Shown here: piece by piece, positions 11,206-20,578 of the stretch
Layout of the letters: every line of letters begins with the position of its first letter
How positions within the stretch are numbered: the stretch's first letter is position 1
NCBI GenBank assembly: GCA_019918135.1
Contig: WBZZ01003222.1
Location: 46,001 to 110,000, forward strand
DNA from: Paulinella micropora
Lineage: Eukaryota; Cercozoa; Imbricatea; Euglyphida; Paulinellidae
Direction: 5' to 3'
Length of the DNA: 64,000 nt
Program-made: the position numbers and the translations under genes
The notes under the pieces: generated by a model
What the model saw: the letters and a program-made list of their open reading frames with translations, nothing else
Databases searched by the model: none
Told to the model about the DNA's origin: nothing

Positions 11206-11271
11206 CCGGGGGGCGGCCTGCCCCCCGAGCCCCCCACTGCTCTCCCTGCCAGCCCGGGCAAGCGGATTGGG
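11206..11271 (-). repeat. GC-rich double-hairpin element, in frame inside the helicase C-terminal part
   Basis: Reverse-orientation copy: a GGGGGGCGGCCTGCCCCCC hairpin, then a CCAGCCCGGGCAAGCGG arm. Translated within the ORF as 'PLARAGRESSGGLGGQAAPR' without breaking it. Diverged from the consensus, so an older insertion. Confidence 0.65.
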
Positions 11272-12102
11272 CTCACGTGCTAGGCGGTTCAAAGTGTTTT
11301 GTTTGATGTACAGGTTAGGCCAAAGCGTATGCCCGTTCCGGAACAACAACTCGATCTGCCGTTGATTCGCGGCCACGTTCCCCAAGGAGAAAATTTCGCC
11401 GCCCAGCAGCCTGTACGCAGGCTGCTGCCAAGGGCCCGCCTCCCCTTCCTGCAGCGGTGAGCCTTTCAGCAACAGATTCGCAAGGTTTTCGAGGAAGACG
11501 ACACGACCCGCCAGGTTGCGATCTCTCTGCACGGACAAGGGGGGTGTGGTCTCTTGCAGTTCCGCCCACTGGCTGTGCGCGTATCGCAGCAAGAGATCCT
11601 GTCTCCCCGAATAATGGCACCAGGTGCCCGCCAGGGCCAGCAGTGATTTTTGAGCTTGCACCTTGCACGCCGTCTTATAATCCAGCAGGTGCCTAGCCGA
11701 CGGGTGTCTCAGTAACAATTTTAGGTAGCCCACCCGGTTCAAGGCGTACTGCGCCGAATCACCGTCAAGCAGAGGGGTTCTCCCGGTTTTTACCAGCGGC
11801 GCACCCTCCCCCCCTTTTTCCTCTGCCTCCTCCTCCTCCGCCTCCTCCGCCGCAGCCCCTCCCCTCTCCTGCAGAGCAATTTCTGCGCGCAGCTCGTCGT
11901 CGCTCATGCCCCTGGCCACCTCCTCTAGCTGCTCAATGGCCGACTTCTTGGCCTCCCTCCGCTGTGCCTTGCGTTCGTCGGCTTTGTCGTTCTCCTCGTC
12001 GTGCATCTCCTCCGACACCGGCCCCGGCCAACAGTGCCGGTCGTCTGGCGCGGGGAGCGCGGTGGCCGCAAAATCAACTTTCTCCAGCTTGTCGCACCCC
12101 AT

Positions 12103-12167
12103 CCTGCCCGCTGCCGCTGGCAGGAAGAAAGAGACAGGGGGGGTTCGGGGGGCAGTATGCCCCCCGG
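12103..12167 (+). repeat. GC-rich double-hairpin element interrupting the helicase frame
   Basis: Arm CCTGCCCGCTGCCGCTGGCAGG, spacer, GGGGGGTTCGGGGGG, then TATGCCCCCCGG. The coding frame of the helicase changes across it. Confidence 0.65.
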
Positions 12168-13898
12168 TGCATAGTCACGCGCCAGGATCTGGTTGTTGTC
12201 AAACAGTACGTAGCACGAGTGGAAGTAAAAGTCGCTCACGCCCTTGGGCTCGCTGAAGTTCACGCCAAAGGTCAGGGTACACGTGAAGCACACATAGTAC
12301 AACTCCGACCAGACCTTCCACAGATCGCCCTTGAAGTCCCCCGCGTGGCCCTCGCCCAGGTCTCGCCTCAGGAATTCCTGGCGGCGCTGCCCGAAATAGC
12401 AGCGAATTTTCAAGTTGGGCACCGTGCGCGAGATATCCTCGCTCACCCTTTCCGCCTCGCCCCGGGACCCAGCCGCCACCACCACTTTCTTGCCGCGCAG
12501 GAGATCCAGCTTTATCTTCTGCACCAGGCTCGCGCGCGACTTGTGCTCATAGTAACGCCGGTTACACTGCTTGCGAAAGCTGCTACACCTGAGGTAGGTG
12601 CGGCACTCTTCAGCCCCCGCCGGCGCGCCCGCCATCCCCCTCTCTTGTCTCATCGCGTGCAATACCTCTATGGCGCGAGGGGTCAGGAACGCATCCGGCA
12701 GCACGATCCTGTCTGCTTCTCGAACTAGCATTTCCAGCATCATCAGATTTTGCAGGTCCTTTTCTACGTTTAGCCCTTGCGTTGCCTGGTACAACAGGCT
12801 TTCCACTTCGTCCAGCAGCAAAACGTTGTAGGCTACGGACTGCAGGCACTCGTTCTCCCCCTGCCCTTCCTGCCGCGTAAGGCTATGAAGTGCCTCGAAC
12901 GTCCAGATCGCTCTGTTTGCTTCCGATGCCTTGGCGGGCTTAAACTTAAAGTCGTACTCTTGTAACGTGTGCTCCAGCGAGTGGCAAAACGTCTTACGAC
13001 TTGCCACGGCCCCCACCCTGATCTCGGGGTCCGGCCCGTTGTGCTTCTGCCACGCCTCCCGCCATTCCTCCTGCGCACGGAACATCTCGGCCGTCCAGCC
13101 CTCCGGCTTCTGCCGTGTTATGAGCGCATGCACTGCGTTCTTCAGCTGGGTCGTCTTGCCCGCGCCTAGCGACTCCTGCAGCGCCAGCAGCTCGAAATTG
13201 TTGGTGAAAGCAAAGGGCACCGCCCATTCTGCCGACACGTCTTCCCGCTCCGTGACGAGCGAGGTCCAGGGGTTATCAGGGCGGCTTAGCCCGTCAAATA
13301 CGTCTATATTGCCGTACCCGTCCTGCAGGCTGCCCTTGCGAGACACCCGCCCGTTGTCCAGGGCTTTCCAGGTTCTGTCTAGGCACGGGCAGGTCCACCA
13401 AAAATCTAGCTTGTGAACCTCGATGGTCTGCGACTCGCATTCCGTGCTCCCGCAAAGCCCCCGCGTTTCCCACGCGGGCCAGCGCTCCGTGGGGCCGGAC
13501 CCTCGCATCTGGTTGAGGGCCTCCTGCTGCGTGGGGTTCGCCAGCACCTCTTTCAGCCTTCTCGTGCGCAGCTCATCGACTATCGCCCACAGCCGCCCCC
13601 CCCAGCCTGCCGGCTCGCTTCCTCCGTCTTTCTTGGGGTAGTAGTTCAGAAGGCGAGCCACCCGGCGCTCAGGCCTCTCACAACCCTCCCCCCGCTCCGA
13701 GTCGCAAAGCGCACACCGCGCGCGCAGCCAGATCTCGCCGTCGTCGTCATCGATCGAAATTTCGACCTTCGCCTCGCTCTTGTGTTGGGAGGGCGCTTGC
13801 GTCTTGTACGACAGAACGCACAGCGAGCCTGGGGCCTTCTTCGCTGCTCTCCTGCGCACTGATCTGTTCCTCCCCCTAAGAACAAATAGTAATATCAT

Positions 13899-14521
13899 TT
13901 CATCCGGTAGACGCGCATGAGAGAGAAGGGGGGGAGGTGGGGGGGCGGTAAGAACCCCTGACGCACACTCCTTTTGCCTGATAACTGGGGGTGGGTGTGC
14001 AGTGGGGGTGGGGTCATTCGAAAATATTTGGGGAATTATCGTTAGGCCTGGATGCACCTCTTGGCCTTCGGGGTGTATCGACCCACATAAAAAAATATAC
14101 AAAACCCCTCCACCTATGTTTCTGATAGTCGGGTGGGGGAGGGTCACCAGAAAATATCACGGGAATTCCGTTTGGGCCTGAACGACACCCTTTGCCATTC
14201 CGGAGGGGTGGCCTATGTGCCACCCCAGACCTCATTTTACAGGCACCCCCCACACCCCACACCCCCCACCGCCAGAAATGGACCCCCCCCGGAGGGAAAG
14301 CAAGAACATGGCAATTATACAGACCTGCGTAGAGGTTTCGGGTGCAGTAACATGATCACCTACATACACAAATGGCGTTTTTGCAAGGCAAGCAAAAGGT
14401 GCAGGATTTCAGCGATAAACCAGCAAGCGATACAGGCCCTCGGGTACAAACCAACAAAACACGAAATTCAGACTGCGCAGCCACTTCTTACCTTGATCAT
14501 CCTGCTTGTTCTCGGCTGCAA
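13899..14521. repeat. Intergenic with two ~85-bp imperfect direct repeats (14006-14090, 14128-14215)
   Basis: Both copies read GGGTGGG...GAAAATAT..GGGAATT.CGTT.GGCCTG.A.G.CACC, then a CCTTTGGCC-like end, and lie between the primase and helicase genes. Could be control sequence or origin-type repeats; function unknown. No gene seen; the open frames here are low-complexity. Confidence 0.5.
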
Positions 14522-15425
14522 TTATTTGGTGGTTTGTATCTGAAGGCCTGCGCGCGTGGTGTCGGTCTCGCCGACGCTGGCGAGCGCCACGAATTCGTCG
14601 ATTTCGGCGTCGTTCATATCTTGTGCGGAGTACAAAGCAAGGTTTCGGACGACAAGCTCGTGCGAAGGTTCGTTAATTGGTTCTGGGATGCCTGTGCTAG
14701 AGGTGGAGGAAGAGCTGGAGGTGCCGCTGGGTACACTGAGTTGGTAGCGCCCAAAGGGGAGCAAGACTCGCTTCGCGTAGACGGGCTTGTGACAGTTAAA
14801 GGGACAGGACAAGCGTTCGCGCGGGGGCGCCTGGAAACAGCGGGCGCAGGGCTTGCGCTCGGCCTTGTCGCAGAACGGGTACCTGCACATCCCACCATTT
14901 TGCTTGTAGATGGAGAGGTCGACGATGGTGGACAGGTCGAGGTCAGCGAAGGACGGGTAGAGGTGCGCAAAGTCGGCGATGGCTTCGCGCATGAGCAGAC
15001 CCGCGTCGGCCCAGCCGAGCACGACGTGGGGGAAGACGAGATGGTACGACAATTTGTCGTAAATGACGGGGGGCAAGCCCCCCGAACCCCCCTTTCCAGC
15101 CCGCGCCAGCGGGCTGGGCGGGCGTGAACAGCGGGGACTGGCGCGCATCCAGGTCGACGATGAGGGCGGAGGGGTCGTGGATGACCTGGACGAGTGCAAA
15201 CCTATTGAGCTGCAACGCATACGGACTGCTCTGTAGCTCGCGTAACAGGCCGGCCACGCGCTTCTGCTCGGCGGGGGTCAAGTGGAGGCGCCCACCCGAC
15301 ATGAGAGTAAAGTTGGGCGCGATCTGTTCGTCACGGACGCGGCGGGCGGCTGTGTCTAGCACGCACTGAATCTTCTGGGCCAGTGCTTGGGCCTGACCCC
15401 AACAGTCCCCCGGGGGTGTATCCAT
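14522..15425 (-). pseudogene. AEP-type (UL52-like) DNA primase, frame broken by a hairpin element
   Basis: ATG at 15425 begins 'MDTPPGDCWGQAQ'. In the N-terminal part, 'HDPSALIVDLDARQ' carries the paired acidic hDhD signature of archaeo-eukaryotic primases. The second part, in another frame, has 'KLSYHLVFPHVV', 'IVDLSIYKQNGGMCRYPFC' (compare the VYxxNRxFR motif of viral primases) and a Cys/His-rich stretch ('CARCFQAPPRERLSCPFNCH'). The two frames meet at the element at 15068-15117. Downstream on the same strand lies the UL9-like helicase; primase and UL9-like domains are fused in some nucleocytoplasmic viruses, which supports a shared replication role. Primase assignment is by motif reading. 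Confidence 0.55.
15068..15117 (-). repeat. GC-rich double-hairpin element inside the primase gene
   Basis: GGGGGGCAAGCCCCCC hairpin, GAACCCCCCTTTCCAGCCCGC, then GCCAGCGGGCTGG. The preceding frame continues through as 'PAQPAGAGWKGGFGGLAPR' and then loses homology, while the following frame restarts as 'PLARAGKGGSGGLPP'. Confidence 0.75.
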
Positions 15426-15840
15426 TGGAAAGAGGAGAGGGGGCAAAGCTCGTGTGCGTTCTTTGTGCTTTATTGTCGTATGGGTGCCTTTATTTAAGTA
15501 ATGCTGCCCAGCCGGCGGACGGGCGCTGAGAGGGAGAGGGGGGGGGGGTGAGGGGAGAAAGGGAGGGAGGGGGGGGAAGAGCGAGGGATAGAGAGAGAAG
15601 AGAGAGAAAAGAGTACACCCCCCCTTGTGTCGTGATACGGCCGAAAAAATGGCAGTGATATGGCCGAAAAAGGCACTAGTGCCGAAATGCCCTTGGGTAC
15701 TGCCTTTCTCGACCATATCACTTGTGCCGAAATGCCCATTGGTAGGTCTAGCATTTATTGAAAGAAATATATATACAAACCAAGTCGCAGGCGCTCAAAA
15801 CTTTAGCTGCCAGCCCGCGCTTAGCGCGGGCTGGAGGCGC
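15426..15840. repeat. 180-bp intergenic module (copy 2) and duplicated element arm
   Basis: 15535-15722 matches 10080-10262 in order and sequence: G-run, purine-rich stretch, C-run, then the TGATATGGCCGAAAAAGGCA inverted repeat (15632-15722). AATAAA on the minus strand near 15750 may end the LRR transcript. At 15791-15878 a ~46-bp unit (GCGCTCAAAACTTTAGCTGC plus hairpin arm) is tandemly duplicated over the end of the LRR gene. Confidence 0.55.
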
Positions 15841-17577
15841 TCAAAACCTTAGCTGCCAGCCCGCTAGCGCGGGCTGGATGGGGGGTTCGGGGGGGCCTTG
15901 CCCCCCCGGCGCCAGCGAATAGTCCACGGTGGTGCCCTTGCCCTTGATGCGTGGAAGTCGGCTAGCTACCAGTAAGCCGTCGTCGTCCTGGTACTGTGCG
16001 AGGCTTTGCGTTAGGCGTAACCAAGCTAGTCCGGTGACTAGCGGACAGTCGAGCAGCTCTAGCGAGCGCAGGTTGACAAGCCCGGTCAGGTGTTCGACCC
16101 CCCTGTCAGTGAGCGCGCTGCAATTGCCGAGCCGCAGCTCACGCAGGCCCGGCAATTGCCGTGACAAGGCCTCCAGCGCGTCGTCGCTGACCTTCTCGCT
16201 CGGTAGGTGTAAGATGCGCAGACTCGCGAGCTGGTGGAGTTGTCGGAACCACGTGCCGCCGGTAGTGTGCCGGCGTTCGAGGCTGAGGCTCTGCAGCTGG
16301 GCGAGGCTGGGCAGGATCTGGCGCAGCCCCTGGTCGAGCAAGTTGTTTTTGCCCAGGAGGGCCAGGCTGCGCAGCCCCGGCAGGTTTCTGGCGAGGCTGC
16401 TGACTGTAGGACAGGTGAGCCGTGCGCAGTCGGTCAGGGCCAACGTGTGCAGCGGACAGTTCGCGAGCGCCAGCAGCCCCGTCGCGGTGAAGCGGTAGCA
16501 GCTGCCCAGACTGAGCACCTGCAGCGACTCCATCCGGGAAATGGACTGAAGGTCGTCATCGCCGAGATCTGAGCAATTGTCCAGGGCGAGCTGCGTGAGG
16601 CCTCTCAGCGTGCGCAGCGTCGCGCTCGGCACTTGGCAGCACTGGAGGCGCTGGAGTTGGGGCAGGGCGCGCGTGAGGGTAGGGGGCAGTCCATGCATAG
16701 ACGCCTCGAGCTCGGGCAGGGCGGCACAGACCTCGTCCAGAGCTTTTTGCGGTAGAAAGAGCCAACCGCGCAGGCCGAGCTCCCGCAGGGAGACCATCGA
16801 CTTGATCTGAGCGAGTACCTCGAATGGGTGCCGCGTGTCTTCGAGCTCCAGGCGCAGCAGCTGGGGGGCACACGACAGTAGCCCCGGCACGTACACGGAG
16901 CCGCCCCCGATCACAGAGAGCCGCTGCAGCGACTTGGGCAGCCTCTCCACCTGCTTCCCCTCGACACTATAGCAATGCCTCAGCTCCAGGGTGTGGACCG
17001 AGTCGGGCAGCTGGCTCAGCAGCCCGTCGTTCAGGGGGGCTTCTGCGATGGAGACCACGGACAAGCCGCGCCTGTGGGCGTTCAGCAGTGTTTCCAGCAT
17101 CTCCTGGCTGAAGTAGCACCCCTCGGCCGTCACTCGTGCTGGCGTGAGCCGGCGCAGCAGGGCACAGGGAGGTGCATTCGCTTCGCTAGTGACCCGCAGC
17201 CGCAGCGAGCCGCAGGGCCCTCCGGCGGCAAGAAAGGCGCACGCTACCGAAGAGCACAGGAACTTGCGAGAAAGCCGCTGCGTGAAGTCGAGCTCCGACA
17301 CCCCGCCTAGGTTGTGCCAGAACTTCTCGTGTTGCATCCAAGAGTTCCAGCCCTTGCACACCAGGGAGGCTGTGTGCAAAGCCGCGGGTTCGTTGAGGAA
17401 GGCTAGCACACCGATCCACAGGCTTTCAGGCAGTTGGAACCTGGGCTGGGGTAAGCAATAAGTTGCACCGCTGTGACTCTTCTGGCGCTTGGAGGGCCGA
17501 GCAAGCAACGGGGCTGTGCCACACAGGTTCTGACACTGCGGGATGTTCTTGCGCTTAGAAGCCAGTGACAGTAACAT
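15841..17577 (-). CDS. F-box/LRR protein 2 (578 aa), C-terminus made from a hairpin element
   Basis: ATG at 17577. Residues ~27-35 'RPSKRQKSH' are NLS-like. An F-box-like segment follows at ~47-75 ('LPESLWIGVLAFLNEPAALH' then 'ASLVCKGWNSW'), then about 15 cysteine-containing LRRs of the AMN1/FBXL type, e.g. 'LRELRLGNCSALTDRGVEHL' and 'LHTLALTDCARLTCPTV'. F-box/LRR proteins present substrates to SCF ubiquitin ligases. The final ~20 residues ('APGGQGPPEPPIQPALAGW' plus QLRF) are the translation of the GC-rich element at 15857-15909, so the native C-terminus was replaced or extended by it. Otherwise intact. Confidence 0.75.
   Translation of the reverse strand: MLLSLASKRKNIPQCQNLCGTAPLLARPSKRQKSHSGATYCLPQPRFQLPESLWIGVLAFLNEPAALHTASLVCKGWNSWMQHEKFWHNLGGVSELDFTQRLSRKFLCSSVACAFLAAGGPCGSLRLRVTSEANAPPCALLRRLTPARVTAEGCYFSQEMLETLLNAHRRGLSVVSIAEAPLNDGLLSQLPDSVHTLELRHCYSVEGKQVERLPKSLQRLSVIGGGSVYVPGLLSCAPQLLRLELEDTRHPFEVLAQIKSMVSLRELGLRGWLFLPQKALDEVCAALPELEASMHGLPPTLTRALPQLQRLQCCQVPSATLRTLRGLTQLALDNCSDLGDDDLQSISRMESLQVLSLGSCYRFTATGLLALANCPLHTLALTDCARLTCPTVSSLARNLPGLRSLALLGKNNLLDQGLRQILPSLAQLQSLSLERRHTTGGTWFRQLHQLASLRILHLPSEKVSDDALEALSRQLPGLRELRLGNCSALTDRGVEHLTGLVNLRSLELLDCPLVTGLAWLRLTQSLAQYQDDDGLLVASRLPRIKGKGTTVDYSLAPGGQGPPEPPIQPALAGWQLRF
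15857..15909 (+). repeat. GC-rich double-hairpin element at the end of an LRR gene
   Basis: Full consensus: CAGCCCGCTAGCGCGGGCTG, GATGGGGGGTTCGGGGGGG and CCTTGCCCCCCCGG. It supplies the stop-proximal codons of the LRR gene on the minus strand. Confidence 0.8.
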
Positions 17578-17598
17578 GGGCTGTTATAACCAAGGCAT

Positions 17599-17764
17599 CA
17601 GCCCGCTAGCGCGGGCTGGAGAGGGGGCGGGGGGGGGGGGGGGGGTGCCCCCCCCACCCGCTAGCGCGGGCTGGAGAGGGGGGCGGGGGGGGGGGGGGGG
17701 GGTGCCCCCCCACCTGCTAGCGCGGGCTGGAGGGGGGCGGGTGGGGGGCACCCCCCCCCCCCCC
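17599..17764 (+). repeat. Three tandem hairpin-element copies
   Basis: Three units of GCTAGCGCGGGCTGGAG, a G-run of 12-20 and a C-run. The arms are conserved while the G and C runs vary in length, as expected from slippage. Located just upstream of the kinase duplication. Confidence 0.8.
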
Positions 17765-18040
17765 TCTCTTCGGCACACTTGTCCTTTTTCGACCATATCA
17801 CGAGGCCACCAGCTAACAAAGCAAAGAAGTGTCAAACGCAGAATCCTCAGGTCTGGTTTTTGTGGCGGCCGGTGGCATAGGGAGGAAGAGAGAAGAAGAG
17901 AGAAAAGAGGGGAGCGGGGTGCTTCTCCCCTTGCCGGAAAAAGGGGGGAGGGGGGGGTGAAGGGGTCTCTTTGTTGCAATTGTATGCATCACGCGGGCTT
18001 GTGCCCAAAAAAGAAATTTGCGAGCTTTTTGTTTGGTGCC

Positions 18041-18090
18041 CAGCCCGCTAGCGCGGGCTGGATGGGGGGCTCGGGGGGCCTGCCCCCCGG
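18041..18090 (+). repeat. GC-rich double-hairpin element (kinase copy 1, site 1)
   Basis: Consensus copy: CAGCCCGCTAGCGCGGGCTG, GATGGGGGGCTCGGGGGG, CCTGCCCCCCGG. Near-identical to the copies at 18852 and 19604. Confidence 0.85.
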
Positions 18091-18851
18091 CACGAGCGCC
18101 GGCTTCTATAGGAGGAGGCAGCCACCAGCTGCCGGACCTTTTCCTGGAACTGCAGCGCCTGGCGGGCGACGACGTGCGCCTGCTGATGTTCAGGGACGCA
18201 AAACAGTCTCTACCACCACCACCACCCGATTTCTGGCTGGACTTTGGCCAGCGGCACTTTTTGGAGGCCGAGGGCCTAACGTCGCTGGGCCACGGTGCCA
18301 TCGGCACGGTCTACGACGTGCCCGGGCAGGGCCAGGTCCTCAAGGAGACACGCTGCGGCGTGGGCGACTTGGTGCCGGGACAGGGCATCTTCTGGCACCA
18401 AACACGGTTTTCCAGCTCGCCCTTTGCGCGGTCCGCAAAGGGCGTGGTCCCGTTGCTGCGGTACGGTTTCCGGAGGGCCGGCAAGACTGCGCCACTGCTG
18501 AGTCAATCACTTGCGACAGGTCCGTACAGCCGCTACCAGCAGGGCTGGGAGCAACGCGCCAATTCACTGCTGGTCATGCAGACGCTGTGGCCCAAAGCGA
18601 AGGGCGCGCCCTTGTACCGAATGCTGCAAAGCCCCGCGGAGGCCGGCCTGCCGGAGGTACTGGTGCGGGTGGAACGCGTTATTGCGGAGATGCACGCGGC
18701 GGGGTACGCGCACAACGACCTGCACGCCGGCAACATCTTAGTGCAGGGCCCCCACCAGGTCACGGTGATTGACTACGACCTGGTCAGGCCCGCGAATGCG
18801 GATAGCACCTTCCTGGACTACCTGTCGTTAGCGCACGTGACGTTTGACGCC

Positions 18852-18901
18852 CAGCCCGCTAGCGCGGGCTGGATGGGGGGCTCGGGGGGCCTGCCCCCCG
18901 G
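18852..18901 (+). repeat. GC-rich double-hairpin element (kinase copy 1, site 2)
   Basis: Same consensus. Compared with the equivalent site of copy 2, the 3' boundary lacks about a dozen bases plus one C, so the frame is lost here but kept in copy 2. Confidence 0.85.
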
Positions 18902-19032
18902 CACCTGCAGCTGCTGGGCTTGGACCCGGACGCAGTGAGCTACGAGGTGGAGTACAACCTGCCGCCCCACGTGACAGTCGAGCTCTTGGTCAGCACGACG
19001 AACCCGCGGGCCTTCCGCGCGGCGCTGGAAGC

Positions 19033-19082
19033 GGGGGGCAAGGCCCCCCGAGCCCCCCCTCCAGCCCGCGCTAGCGGGCTGG
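19033..19082 (-). repeat. GC-rich double-hairpin element (kinase copy 1, site 3, reverse)
   Basis: GGGGGGCAAGGCCCCCC, GAGCCCCCCCTCCAGCCCGC, GCTAGCGGGCTGG. Translated as 'GGKAPRAPPPARASGLG' at the protein C-terminus. Confidence 0.85.
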
Positions 19083-19603
19083 GCGCGTTGCGACTACCAA
19101 CCTACTTCATGGGCCCGGCGCACAGTACTGCGCAGCCGCCGCCACCCACGGCCAAGCCCCTTGCTACCCAATCATCTCGACTAATGCTGCCAACTGACGG
19201 CAACCCGCTGCTGCGGGCCGATATGGTCGAAAAGGGCAGTACTTCAGAGCTTTCTGGCAAACTTGTCCTTTTTCGGCCATATCACGAGGCCACAAGCTAA
19301 CAAAGCAAAGAAGTGTCAAACGCAGAATCCTCAGGCCTGGTTTTTGTGGCGGCCGGCGCAAAAGCAGGTCTGTCTTTCATTGGCTAAAGTACACAACAAC
19401 AAGAATTTATTAAAAAACTTTGCTCTCCCCCAGATCAACAAAGAAAAAGCAGGGGTTTAGTCTTGTGATGGAGGGGGGTGGGGTGCTTCTCCCCTTGCCG
19501 GAAAAAGGGGGAGGGGGGAGTGAAGGGGTCTCTTTGTTTCAATTGTATGCATCAGGCGGGCCTGTGCTCAAAAAAGAAATTTGCGAGCTTTTTGTTTGGT
19601 GCC

Positions 19604-19653
19604 CAGCCCGCTAGCGCGGGCTGGATGGGGGGCTCGGGGGGCCTGCCCCCCGG
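19604..19653 (+). repeat. GC-rich double-hairpin element (kinase copy 2, site 1)
   Basis: Essentially identical to 18041-18090, at the homologous position. Confidence 0.85.
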
Positions 19654-20293
19654 CACGAGCGCCGGCTTCTATAGGAGGAGGCAGCCACCAGCTGCCGGAC
19701 CTTTTCCTCGAGCTGCAGCGCCTGGCGGGCGACGACGTGCGCCTGCTGATGTTCCGGCACGCAGGACAATCTCTACCACCGCCACCGCCCGACTTCTGGC
19801 TGGACTTTGGCCAGCGGCACTTTTTGGAGGCCGAGGGCCTGACACAGTTGGGCCACGGGGGCATCGGGATGGTCTACGACGTGCCCGGACAGGGCCAGGT
19901 CCTCAAGGAGGCCCGCTGCGCGGTGGACGACCTGGTGCCGGGACAGGGCTCCTTTTGGCACCAGGCCCGTTTCTCCTGCTCGCCCTTTGCGCGGTCCGCC
20001 GCAAATCACTGCTGGTGTTACAGACTCTGTGGCCCAAAGCAAAGGGCGAGCCCTTGTCCAAAATGCTGCAAAGCCCCGCGGAGGCGGGTCTGCCGCAGGT
20101 CCTGGTGCGGTTGGAACGCATCATTGCGGAGATGCACGCGGCGGGGTACGCGCACAACGATCTGCACCCCGGCAACATCCTGGTGCAGGGCCCCCACCAG
20201 GTCACGGTGATTGACTACGACCTGGCCAGGCCCGCGAATACAGACAGCACCTGGGGGGACTACCTGTCGTTAGCGCACCTGACGTTTGACGCC

Positions 20294-20344
20294 CAGCCCG
20301 CTAGCGCGGGCTGGATGGGGGGCTCGGGGGGCCCTGCCCCCCGG
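20294..20344 (+). repeat. GC-rich double-hairpin element (kinase copy 2, site 2, in frame)
   Basis: Same arms, with GGGGGGCCCTGCCCCCCGG at the right hairpin (one extra C). Reads through as 17-18 codons between conserved kinase C-terminal segments. Confidence 0.85.
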
Positions 20345-20487
20345 TTCCAGCGGCAGCACCTGCAGTTGCTGGGCTTGGACCCGGCCGCCGTGAGCTACGA
20401 GGTGGAGTACCACCTGCCGCCCCACGTAACTGTCGAGCTCTTGGTCAGCACGACGAACCCGCGGGCCTTCCGCGCGGCGCTGGAAGC

Positions 20488-20537
20488 GGGGGGCAAGGCC
20501 CCCCGAGCCCCCCCTCCAGCCCGCGCTAGCGGGCTGG
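20488..20537 (-). repeat. GC-rich double-hairpin element (kinase copy 2, site 3, reverse)
   Basis: Matches 19033-19082 at the homologous site and is translated as part of the C-terminal tail. Confidence 0.85.
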
Positions 20538-20578
20538 GCTCGACTAGACTAGTGTTGCCAACTGCCAGCAAGTGGTGA

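Larger units (their letters stand above)
10816..13898 (-). pseudogene. UL9-like replication origin-binding helicase, split by a hairpin element
   Basis: ATG at 13898 chosen because upstream codons are low-complexity. Walker A 'ESLGAGKTTQLKNA' lies near residue 245 and Walker B 'NVLLLDEVESLLYQ' near 361, with later 'VVVAAGSRGEAERVSEDI' and 'FGVNFSEPKGVSDFYFHSCY'. This order fits the herpes UL9 / origin-binding protein family (SF2 helicases that open replication origins), encoded by many large DNA viruses. At 12103-12167 a GC-rich hairpin element interrupts the frame: the first part runs to 11925 in the wrong frame, while a second frame (12102 to 10816, 428 codons) continues the C-terminal region and ends with the NLS-like 'PASKRQRR'. 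A second element (11206-11271) sits in frame inside that part ('NPLARAGRESSGGLGGQAAP'). It may now make two proteins or none. Confidence 0.7.
17984..19084 (+). pseudogene. Protein-kinase-like gene, copy 1, disrupted
   Basis: The kinase frame lies in 18018-18938. It has a glycine-rich loop 'LGHGAIGTVYDV', a lysine-bearing strand 'VLKE', catalytic loop 'YAHNDLHAGNILV' (HxD variant) and metal loop 'VIDYDLVRPA' (DFG variant), typical of divergent or bacterial-type/RIO-ABC1-like kinases. The nearest ATG (17984) is in a different frame, because a hairpin element (18041-18090) lies between it and the domain. A second element (18852-18901) shifts the frame just after 'DYLSLAHVTFDA'; the C-terminal part ('AVSYEVEYNLPPHVTVELLV') follows in another frame and runs into a third element (19033-19082). 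Probably non-functional as it stands. Substrate unknown. Confidence 0.65.
19547..20578 (+). pseudogene. Protein-kinase-like gene, copy 2, with internal deletion
   Basis: Paralogue of copy 1. The N-terminal part keeps 'LGHGGIGMVYDV' and 'VLKE'. After 'FSCSPFARSA' about 41 residues present in copy 1 are missing and the frame changes, resuming as 'SLLVLQTLWPKAKG'. The catalytic loop 'YAHNDLHPGNILV' and 'VIDYDLARPA' are intact. The element at 20294-20344 is translated in frame ('AQPASAGWMGGSGGPAPR') and the C-terminal region follows directly ('HLQLLGLDPAAVSYEVEY'), ending in a third element (20488-20537) and a TGA at 20576. The deletion makes a functional product unlikely. Confidence 0.65.

Noticed and set aside
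14372-15127. 251-codon plus-strand frame opposite the primase
   Set aside because: Shadow of the minus-strand gene; the primase motifs are on the other strand.
17543-18772. 409-codon plus-strand frame through the kinase
   Set aside because: Wrong frame relative to the kinase motifs and full of element and G-run translation.
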